DNA of 64,000 nucleotides. It comes from CAWBRY01 sp963791295 (GTDB lineage Bacteria; Bacteroidota; Bacteroidia; Chitinophagales; Chitinophagaceae). Below, one piece after another: positions 34,171 to 40,869 of the stretch. The stretch's first letter is position 1. Each line of letters starts with the position of its first letter. The DNA lies in contig CAWBRY010000001.1 of the NCBI GenBank assembly GCA_963791295.1, positions 1,364,001-1,428,000 on the forward strand. The letters run 5' to 3'. The notes below the pieces were generated by a model that was not told the DNA's origin, did no database searches, and saw only the letters and a program-made list of their open reading frames with translations. The position numbers and the translations under genes are program-made.

Positions 34171-34271
34171 TGTTCCTATTCCTTTCGCTGGTATACACCG
34201 TTAAGCTGCATTTGACAGCACGCACCTATAAAGTGCCTGTCTTTACCGCAAAACTAACAGAGGAAGCATAA
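34161..34271 (+). CDS. Doubtful 36-aa ORF with hydrophobic N-terminus
   Basis: A short frame beginning MPIMFLFLSLVY overlaps the end of the preceding weak ORF by 10 bases. The hydrophobic start could be a signal or single helix. Support is minimal. Confidence 0.15.
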   Translation: MPIMFLFLSLVYTVKLHLTARTYKVPVFTAKLTEEA

Positions 34272-34310
34272 GAATCACAAAGCCCATACGGACTTTGCGG
34301 GCAGACGACA

Positions 34311-35636
34311 TTAATATCGATAATGCTCCGGCTTGAAAGGACCTTCTTTAGAAACTCCGAGATAGTCAGACTGCTCCCTGGTCAATTCTTCCAGCACAAC
34401 ACCGATCTTTTCCAGATGTAACCTGGCAACTTTTTCATCCAGGTGTTTGGGAAGCACATGAACCTTGTTTTCGTATTTTTTGTAGTTAGTCCACAACTCA
34501 ATCTGCGCCAGCGTTTGATTCGAAAAGGAATTACTCATCACAAAACTGGGATGTCCTGTGCCGCAGCCGAGGTTTACGAGGCGGCCCTCTGCCAGGATGA
34601 TTACATCATGGCCATCGACATTGTAGATATCCACCTGAGGTTTGATCGTATCTTTTGTATCGCCATAATTAGCATTCAACCAGGCAATATCAATTTCAAT
34701 ATCAAAGTGACCAATGTTACAAACGATCACTTTATCCTTCATTAACTTAAAATGAGCGCCGGTGATCAGATCACGACAACCGGAGGCAGTAACGACGATA
34801 TCAGCTTCTTTTACCGCATCGATCATTCTTTTCACTTCAAAACCATCCATCGCGGCTTGCAATGCACAAATGGGATCAATTTCAGTAACAATCACTCTGC
34901 AACCGGCCCCCTTCAATGAAGCCGCGGAGCCCTTACCTACATCTCCATATCCACCAACCACAGCGACCTTCCCGGCAAGCATGACATCGGTAGCCCGGCG
35001 AATAGCATCAACCAGGCTTTCTTTACAACCATATTTATTATCAAATTTGGACTTGGTCACTGAATCATTCACATTGATAGCAGGGACTGGCAAAGAGCCC
35101 TTTGCTACCCTTTCATATAACCGATGAACACCCGTCGTGGTTTCTTCGGAAATACCCCTGACATGTTGAACCAGTTCAGGATAGGTATCAAGGACCATAT
35201 TCGTCAAATCACCGCCATCATCGAGAATCATCGTCAGCGGACGATCAGCACTTCCAAAAAACAGGGTTTGCTCGATACACCAGTCTGCCTCTTCAATCGA
35301 CTGGCCCTTCCAGGCAAATACTCCGATACCTGCAGCAGCCATCGCAGCGGCTGCATGGTCCTGCGTAGAAAAAATATTGCAGGAACTCCACTTTACTTCT
35401 GCCCCCAACGCTCTTAGCGTTTCAATCAGCACGGCGGTCTGAATAGTCATATGCAAACAGCCGGCAACTCTTGCACCTTTGAGGGGCTGTGAGGGTCCAT
35501 ATTCTTTTCGAATGGACATCAGTCCGGGCATCTCGGCCTCTGCCAGGCGTATTTCTTTGCGTCCCCATTCAGCCAGGGAAATATCAGCTACCTTATACGG
35601 AAGGTTAAAATCGATCGATTTTGAAACAGTTGCCAT
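34311..35636 (-). CDS. ahcY: Adenosylhomocysteinase
   Basis: This 441-aa NAD-dependent enzyme hydrolyses S-adenosylhomocysteine to adenosine and homocysteine in the activated methyl cycle. Family markers are GCLHMTIQTAVLIETL, SSCNIFSTQDHAAAA, the NAD loop GYGDVGKGSA, NIGHFDIEID and the C-terminal FKPEHYRY. The ATG at 35636 (MATVSKSIDF) is chosen over 35663, which would add nine residues and lie at the promoter. The downstream position of the promoter element at 35661 supports this start. Confidence 0.97.
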   Translation of the reverse strand: MATVSKSIDFNLPYKVADISLAEWGRKEIRLAEAEMPGLMSIRKEYGPSQPLKGARVAGCLHMTIQTAVLIETLRALGAEVKWSSCNIFSTQDHAAAAMAAAGIGVFAWKGQSIEEADWCIEQTLFFGSADRPLTMILDDGGDLTNMVLDTYPELVQHVRGISEETTTGVHRLYERVAKGSLPVPAINVNDSVTKSKFDNKYGCKESLVDAIRRATDVMLAGKVAVVGGYGDVGKGSAASLKGAGCRVIVTEIDPICALQAAMDGFEVKRMIDAVKEADIVVTASGCRDLITGAHFKLMKDKVIVCNIGHFDIEIDIAWLNANYGDTKDTIKPQVDIYNVDGHDVIILAEGRLVNLGCGTGHPSFVMSNSFSNQTLAQIELWTNYKKYENKVHVLPKHLDEKVARLHLEKIGVVLEELTREQSDYLGVSKEGPFKPEHYRY

Positions 35637-35660
35637 ATTTTGCGTTGATTTTTTGCGGTG

Positions 35661-35668
35661 CAAAGGTA
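35661..35668 (-). promoter_or_regulatory. -7 promoter element of ahcY
   Basis: The minus strand reads TACCTTTG, an exact TAnnTTTG match. The transcript would start near 35655, giving a 5' leader of about 20 nt before the ATG at 35636. This leaves no room for a SAH riboswitch. Confidence 0.55.
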
Positions 35669-35731
35669 CAATTATCCTGTATAAATATGCTATTTAAGGT
35701 GTAACTTATTTGAACATTACGCCGGTTTACA

Positions 35732-36037
35732 ATGGAAAATATTAGCTACGATACCGTAACGGAAGCAGTAAAGGGTTTGCGAGAAAGAGGATTCACGGTT
35801 GATTTCAACCTTCAGGAGAATTGCATCGTCTGTAACGATGATATCTTTAACGCGTCAGATTTTGAGATCATGGAAGTATACCGGTTTGAAGGAGACAGCG
35901 ATCCATCGGATGAAGCCGTCGTATATGCCATCCAATCACGGAATGGATTGAAGGGCGTCCTGGTCAATGGATACGGGATATCTGCTGAAGCCATGAGTGA
36001 TGAAATGGCGCAGAAATTGAATATTCATAAATATTAA
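35732..36037 (+). CDS. Conserved hypothetical protein (misnamed phosphoribosylpyrophosphate synthetase in databases)
   Basis: This 101-aa acidic protein belongs to a small family common in Bacteroidota whose members, from memory, often carry the name phosphoribosylpyrophosphate synthetase. It has none of the PRPP-binding motifs and is far too short for that enzyme. Segments include YDTVTEAVKGLRERGFTVDF and EIMEVYRFEGDSDPSDEAVVYAI, a mixed alpha/beta pattern, probably one compact domain. Function is unknown. It is divergent from ahcY. Confidence 0.75.
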   Translation: MENISYDTVTEAVKGLRERGFTVDFNLQENCIVCNDDIFNASDFEIMEVYRFEGDSDPSDEAVVYAIQSRNGLKGVLVNGYGISAEAMSDEMAQKLNIHKY

Positions 36038-36041
36038 ATGG

Positions 36042-36518
36042 ATGATCATGAAACGTTTGCTGATATCCTGCCGGTTTTTGGCGATCATAATTCCAACCTG
36101 CCTGCAGGCGCAAAATGATAGCATTCGATTGTCCTGTCCCCTGACCGGCGGGGTAGTAGTGCCGCCGCCCCGCAATACGATTCACTATGATCCTCCCGAC
36201 CTGTGTATAGTCCTTTCCAGTATTCCGGACACGCTCGTGAAAGCCTGTGTGCCCGGCCGCGTTACTAACGTAGAAGCCAGTTCGGATGACGACGGCAAGT
36301 GGGAAGTGGTGTTATTTTATAAGTTTAAGAAAAAAGAATATTATTTCTGGTATTCAGGATTGGAAACGGCAACGGTCAAACGAAATGATGTTTTAAAAGA
36401 CGGTCAATCCATCGGCACGATCAAGCCGGGAGGCAAGATTGAATTGCTGATGTATGATTTCGAGACCCAGGTAGATCCTTCGGGCTACCTAAATTGCACC
36501 TTTATTTTAAAGAATTAG
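36042..36518 (+). CDS. Secreted M23/LytM-like protein lacking the catalytic residues
   Basis: This 158-aa protein has a signal peptide (second ATG at 36048 also possible). The rest follows the LytM/M23 fold order: ACVPGRVTNVE, WEVVLFYK, YYFWYSGLETATVKRNDVLKDGQSIG and ELLMYDFETQVDPSGYL. These correspond to the strands that normally carry HxxxD and HxH, but the histidines are absent, so it cannot bind zinc in the usual way. Inactive LytM domains (as in EnvC or NlpD) act as regulators or binders. The function here is inferred only. It starts 4 bp after the previous gene. Confidence 0.6.
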   Translation: MIMKRLLISCRFLAIIIPTCLQAQNDSIRLSCPLTGGVVVPPPRNTIHYDPPDLCIVLSSIPDTLVKACVPGRVTNVEASSDDDGKWEVVLFYKFKKKEYYFWYSGLETATVKRNDVLKDGQSIGTIKPGGKIELLMYDFETQVDPSGYLNCTFILKN

Positions 36519-36537
36519 TTTTTTCCACCACATCGAG

Positions 36538-37074
36538 ATGGGGCCATTTAATTTTTCACCTTTCCCGGTACTCAGCACGGATCGATTGCTTCTTCGCGAA
36601 ATGACGATGGAAGATGATCAGGAGGTCTTCGATCTTCGCTCCAATCCACAGGTTTTGCAATTCATTGAAATAACCAAAGCGGTAGTCATTGAGGATGCCC
36701 AAAAATTTATTGAAAATGTAAATGAAGGAATGCTTAAGCAGGAAGCGATCATGTGGGCTATCACATTAAAAGATAGTGAACGGCTTATCGGCACTATTTG
36801 CCTGTGGAATATTTCAGTAGAGAGGATGGAGGCGGAAGTTGGCTACATGCTGCATCCCGATTTCCAGGGCAAGGGCATTATGCAGGAAGCTCTAATTGAG
36901 GTGATCGACTATGGATTCAGCTCCATGCATCTGAATGTAATCGTTGCCGATCTGCATCCTGACAATATAAAATCAGTAAATGTGCTGCAAAAAAACGGGT
37001 TTGTTTATTTTGGTAAGTCGAAGGATTTGATTGTTTATTCTTTGAAAAGGCCAAATCTAAATGCTGGATATTAG
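36538..37074 (+). CDS. GNAT family N-acetyltransferase (RimJ/RimL type)
   Basis: This 178-aa protein has the GNAT pattern: TDRLLLREMTMEDDQEV at the start, IGTICLWNIS for strand 4, EVGYMLHPDFQGKGIMQEAL carrying the Q/R-x-x-G-x-G/A acetyl-CoA loop, and NIKSVNVLQKNGFV. Substrate is probably a protein N-terminus or small molecule. The last residues (NAGY) and stop codon TAG are encoded within a heptamer repeat array. Confidence 0.9.
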   Translation: MGPFNFSPFPVLSTDRLLLREMTMEDDQEVFDLRSNPQVLQFIEITKAVVIEDAQKFIENVNEGMLKQEAIMWAITLKDSERLIGTICLWNISVERMEAEVGYMLHPDFQGKGIMQEALIEVIDYGFSSMHLNVIVADLHPDNIKSVNVLQKNGFVYFGKSKDLIVYSLKRPNLNAGY

Positions 37075-37083
37075 ATACTAGAT
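37063..37083. repeat. Tandem heptamer array RYTRGAT, 3 copies
   Basis: GCTGGAT, ATTAGAT and ACTAGAT follow each other. The stop codon TAG of the acetyltransferase (37072-37074) lies in the second unit. The same family occurs in reverse orientation at 38343-38377. Confidence 0.8.
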
Positions 37084-37137
37084 TCTTTTATTATCTTTCT
37101 AATTGCCTCAAACCCTTATTTCCTAAACCAACCGAGT

Positions 37138-37869
37138 ATGGAGTATATAGTCCTGGCCATCGCACCCGGCATTGCCATTTGCATGTATTTTTTTTACAAG
37201 GATATCTACAATAAGGAGCCGAAGGTTGATTTGCTGATTAGCTTTCTCCTGGGTTGCCTCGCTATATTGCCGGCCATAGGTTTTGAAAGAGCGCTTGAAT
37301 CAACACTCGACGGGACAGTGGCAGGCGTCGCCATTTTTTCCTATGCAGTAGTTGCCTTTGGCGAAGAAGCGAGCAAGTTTTTAGGTCTTCGCCTATTCTC
37401 TTTTAATCAGAGAAGCTTTGATGAACCTCTCGATGGAATTGTTTATGCAGTGATGGTCAGCATGGGATTTGCCACGGTTGAAAATATCATGTACGTGCAG
37501 AAATATGCTGAAATAGGGAGAGGTCTTGAGATCGGGCTTTATCGAATGTTTCTAAGCGTACCCGCGCACGCCACCTTCGCTGTGATCATGGGATATTTTG
37601 TAGGTAAGGCAAAATTCAACCCCGGGGCCAGTGTCATCTTAATGATCACCGGAGTGGTCGGCGCCATCTTCTTCCACGGCACCTTTGATTTTTTCATTTT
37701 CGTTAACCAGTATTCTTTTGTGGGACGAGAATCCGGAAACCAATTATTATTTTGGGGCGCCATTGTATCCTACGTCGTTTCGATTGCGCTTTGCCGTAAG
37801 TTGATCCGTTCGCATAGAAATCTTTCCCGCGAAATGTTTAAAGAAAAGAATACAACAGCCAGTGTTTAA
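37138..37869 (+). CDS. PrsW-family intramembrane metalloprotease
   Basis: This 243-aa polytopic membrane protein has about seven hydrophobic helices and the PrsW motifs: FGEEASKFL (EExxK), ATVENIMYV (ENxxY), VPAHATFAVIMGYFVG (HxxFxxxxG) and FFHGTFDFFIF (HGxxD). PrsW cleaves an anti-sigma factor in Bacillus; bacteroidotan substrates are unknown. The 3' end overlaps the next gene by 8 bases, so the two are probably coupled. Confidence 0.9.
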   Translation: MEYIVLAIAPGIAICMYFFYKDIYNKEPKVDLLISFLLGCLAILPAIGFERALESTLDGTVAGVAIFSYAVVAFGEEASKFLGLRLFSFNQRSFDEPLDGIVYAVMVSMGFATVENIMYVQKYAEIGRGLEIGLYRMFLSVPAHATFAVIMGYFVGKAKFNPGASVILMITGVVGAIFFHGTFDFFIFVNQYSFVGRESGNQLLFWGAIVSYVVSIALCRKLIRSHRNLSREMFKEKNTTASV

Positions 37870-38362
37870 GATTCGCAAGGCAACCGTCAGTGATATTCCT
37901 CTCATTCGCCAACTCACCTTCCAGGTTTGGCCACAGACTTATGCTTCGATCATATCGAAGGAACAGATTGACTATATGCTCGATCAAATGTATAGTGAGT
38001 CATCGCTGGAAAAGCAAATGTCGGGAGGTTCTCAATTCGTATTCGCGTATGATGAAGCTGACCCGGTTGGATTTGCATCTTTTGGCGAAGAGGAACCGAA
38101 CACTTTCAAGCTTCATAAATTATATGTACTCCCGTCCCAACAGGGAAAGGGAACAGGAAAATGGTTGGTGGAAGAAATCATCAAGGAAGTGAAGCTGCAG
38201 GGAGCCGCCACGTTGTTTCTACAGGTAAACCGGAATAATAAAGCCAGGCAGTTCTATGAAAAATTAGGATTTACGATGGCCAGGGAAATTAATCTCGACA
38301 TAGGCAACGGCTTCTTCATGAATGATTACATCATGGAAAAAAATCTAGCATCCAGTATCTAG
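37862..38362 (+). CDS. GNAT family N-acetyltransferase
   Basis: This 166-aa protein has the GNAT fold: IRKATVSDIPLIRQLT, FVFAYDEADPVGFASFG, LYVLPSQQGKGTGKWLVEEI (acetyl-CoA loop QGKGTG) and NRNNKARQFYEKLGF. The start is GTG at 37862, overlapping the PrsW stop. The end (LASSI, stop TAG) is encoded by a heptamer array. Substrate is unknown. Confidence 0.9.
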   Translation: MFKIRKATVSDIPLIRQLTFQVWPQTYASIISKEQIDYMLDQMYSESSLEKQMSGGSQFVFAYDEADPVGFASFGEEEPNTFKLHKLYVLPSQQGKGTGKWLVEEIIKEVKLQGAATLFLQVNRNNKARQFYEKLGFTMAREINLDIGNGFFMNDYIMEKNLASSI

Positions 38363-38377
38363 CATCTGGTATCTAGT
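38343..38377. repeat. Tandem heptamer array ATCTAGY, 5 copies
   Basis: ATCTAGC, ATCCAGT, ATCTAGC, ATCTGGT and ATCTAGT run without gaps. This is the reverse complement family of the array at 37063-37083. It overlaps the end and TAG stop of the acetyltransferase gene and also the stop region of the convergent PBP1A gene (38373). Confidence 0.9.
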
Positions 38378-40775
38378 TCTTCTCCTTCTTTCCAAACAGT
38401 TTCTGGAAAAATCCTCTTTTCTTCTTCGGCTTCTCAGCAGGTGATCCAATGGGCCTGTTTCCATCTTCTTTATTGACACTCGCCTTGTTCAACGAATCTT
38501 TCTTGTCCGGATTGTCATCATCCTTTAGAGGCTTTGATTCAGGGCCTATGTATTCATTGATGTCGTAGTCTTGTTCCTTACCCACGCCCTGGTCTTCACC
38601 TTCGGCGCCAGGAGGAGGAGTCTTATCAATCAGGTCCATGATGTCGGCACTATTGATCTCATTCTCCAACTCAGGAGGCTTCACAAACCTGGCATCCCTG
38701 TCAATGCCCAATGTCTTGTCGCCATATACTTTCTTAAAGAATGCTTCCCAAATTGGCCGCGCCATTCTCGAACCCTCCCCTTCGTTGCGGATAAAGCGGT
38801 CATCGAAGCCTACCCAGGCGCCCGCTAATAATTGTGGTGTGTAGCCAATAAACCAGGCGTCGGCATTGTCATTGGTTGTGCCCGTTTTTCCGCCCATTTC
38901 CACCGCTCCCAGGCGGTCCCGCAGACCAGCAGCCGTTCCTCTGTCAACTGGTCCCTGCATCATGCGCGCCATCCGGTAAGCAGTAATCTCACTAACCGCT
39001 TCTTTACGGTTTACACTGTAATCAAACCGTTTGATCACATTTCCATTGCGGTCTTCGATGCGACTAATAAAATAAGGTTTGGTTGAAAATCCACGACCAG
39101 CAAATATGGTATATCCCCAAAGCATTTCATATAGAGAAAGATCGCATGACCCTAAAGCAATGGAAGGAAATGGTTCGACTTTGGTAGGTATATTTAATCT
39201 GGCCAGGAAGTCCGCAAACTGCTGAGGGCCCACCTGTTTCATGATATATGCTGTCGCACAATTTTTTGACCAGGCCAATGCATTGGCCATGGAAATAAGG
39301 CCTCCAGGACATTTTTTTCCTGCAGGCACCCAACCACTACCAGGAAAGAACTGCGCATCGTTTTCACACTCCGTCTCGGGCGTAAATCCTCTTTCTTCCA
39401 TGGCCTGTGTATATAAGAAAGGTTTGATAGACGAACCTACCTGTCTTTTTGTTTTCAGATTTACGTGATCGAATTTATAGGTCCTGAAATTTATGCCGCC
39501 CACCCAGGCCCGCACTTCACCGGTAACCGGATCCATCACCATGAAGGCAGTCTGTTCCATCTGTCGATGATATTTGATGGAATCATACGGCGTCATGATC
39601 GTATCCTTTTCCCTCTTTGAATTCCATGCAAATATTTTCATCGGCACTTTCTGATAGAAACTGGCAGTGATTTCCTTATCACTTAACCCATCGTCCGCCA
39701 GGTTTTGCCACCGGTCGCTTTGCTTCATCGCCTGTTCGAGGACGTTCTCATGTTCCTTCCAGATAGCTCCGGACTTTATGATTCCTCTGGCATTTACATT
39801 GTGTTGCAGAGCCGTCATTTGAATGGCAACCGCCTCTTCGGCATATTCCTGCATTCTCGGGTTGATCGTTGTATAGATCTTAAGGCCATCGTCGTAAATA
39901 TCATAAGCGTCGCCATTGGATTTTTTTACATCAGACAATGCAAGTTTCACTTCGTCTTTTAACACCTCCCGGAAATAAGGCGCATAGCCGGTGTTCTCAT
40001 CTAGCTTTCTATAATTCAATTTAATGGGCAGCGCTTTGAGCCTGGCAGCTTCGGCAGGAGAAATCTTTCCATTGATTTCCATCTGTCCGATCACAATATT
40101 GCGACGATCTAAGGCAGCCTTAGGATTTCTCACCGGGTTAAATAAAGTATTTCCCTTAAGCATCCCTACCAGCAATGAAGCTTCATCCACATTTAATCGG
40201 TCAGGTTCTTTTTGAAAAAATGTTCGTGAGGCGTTTCGAATTCCGTAAATATTATTTCCAAACGGGACTGCATTGAGGTAGAGGGTAATGATTTCTTCTT
40301 TGGTAAAATTTCTTTCCAGTTTTACCGAGACGATCCATTCTTTTATTTTCTCGATCACCCGCCATGCCTTGTTCTTGCTTCCCTGATCGAGCAGGGCCTT
40401 GGCCAACTGCTGAGAAATGGTGCTGCCCCCGCCCTCACTACCCAGGGTGAAGATGGCGCGAAGCGTGGACTTGAAGTCGATCCCACTGTGTTTATAAAAT
40501 CGTTCGTCTTCCGTAGCTACAAGAGCATCTACGACATGGGGAGAAATATCTCTGTATTTAACGCTGCTGCGATTTCCCTTTTCACGGTAATACTTGCCCA
40601 TTAAAGTTCCTTCAACAGCATACACTTCTGAGGATTGAAGAATAGAGGGATTTTCGAGCTCTGCCAGGGAAGGCATCTTACCGAAAGCGCCAAAATTAGC
40701 CATCGCCACCAAAAGTATCAACGAGCCCAGGCCGGCGAGGAAGAGAATCCAGAAAATGCGGACAGATTTTTTCAT
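38373..40775 (-). CDS. Penicillin-binding protein 1A, bifunctional
   Basis: This 800-aa class A PBP polymerises and crosslinks peptidoglycan. It has an N-terminal membrane anchor (residues 8-28), a GT51 transglycosylase domain with catalytic Glu in EDERFYKHSG and GGGSTISQQLAK, and a transpeptidase domain with SxxK in GSSIKPFLY, SxN in WSKNCATAY and KTGTTND. The C-terminal 90 residues are charged and disordered, ending in a Lys-rich tail. Length is typical of Bacteroidota PBP1A. Two family genes (a PorW-like TPR protein, then a hairpin at 40800-40815) lie upstream. Confidence 0.95.
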   Translation of the reverse strand: MKKSVRIFWILFLAGLGSLILLVAMANFGAFGKMPSLAELENPSILQSSEVYAVEGTLMGKYYREKGNRSSVKYRDISPHVVDALVATEDERFYKHSGIDFKSTLRAIFTLGSEGGGSTISQQLAKALLDQGSKNKAWRVIEKIKEWIVSVKLERNFTKEEIITLYLNAVPFGNNIYGIRNASRTFFQKEPDRLNVDEASLLVGMLKGNTLFNPVRNPKAALDRRNIVIGQMEINGKISPAEAARLKALPIKLNYRKLDENTGYAPYFREVLKDEVKLALSDVKKSNGDAYDIYDDGLKIYTTINPRMQEYAEEAVAIQMTALQHNVNARGIIKSGAIWKEHENVLEQAMKQSDRWQNLADDGLSDKEITASFYQKVPMKIFAWNSKREKDTIMTPYDSIKYHRQMEQTAFMVMDPVTGEVRAWVGGINFRTYKFDHVNLKTKRQVGSSIKPFLYTQAMEERGFTPETECENDAQFFPGSGWVPAGKKCPGGLISMANALAWSKNCATAYIMKQVGPQQFADFLARLNIPTKVEPFPSIALGSCDLSLYEMLWGYTIFAGRGFSTKPYFISRIEDRNGNVIKRFDYSVNRKEAVSEITAYRMARMMQGPVDRGTAAGLRDRLGAVEMGGKTGTTNDNADAWFIGYTPQLLAGAWVGFDDRFIRNEGEGSRMARPIWEAFFKKVYGDKTLGIDRDARFVKPPELENEINSADIMDLIDKTPPPGAEGEDQGVGKEQDYDINEYIGPESKPLKDDDNPDKKDSLNKASVNKEDGNRPIGSPAEKPKKKRGFFQKLFGKKEKN

Positions 40776-40799
40776 ATAAGATATCTTATCGAAATTAAG

Positions 40800-40815
40800 A
40801 AAAACCCCAGCGGGG
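40800..40815 (-). terminator. Short intrinsic terminator
   Basis: On the minus strand CCCC (40815-40812), loop GCT and GGGG (40808-40805) are followed by five T residues (40804-40800). It would end transcription from the PorW-like gene just before the PBP1A start. The 4-bp stem is short but GC-only. Confidence 0.5.
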
Positions 40816-40869
40816 CGGGCATAATGAATTTAATTTTTTGTCAAAAAGGGATCTTTCTTCGGGATATGC

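Larger units (their letters stand above)
33785..34310. other. 526-bp gap with two weak ORFs
   Basis: No convincing gene. A 77-codon ORF (33937-34170) and a 36-codon ORF (34161-34271) overlap here, listed separately with low confidence. No RNA structure or strong terminator was seen. Confidence 0.5.

Noticed and set aside
35637..35700. SAH or SAM riboswitch upstream of ahcY
   Set aside because: The leader from the predicted start is only about 20 nt and no typical pseudoknot is seen.
37063..38377. Composite transposon
   Set aside because: No transposase, and the flanks are short heptamer arrays without target site duplication, so only a weak cassette idea is kept.
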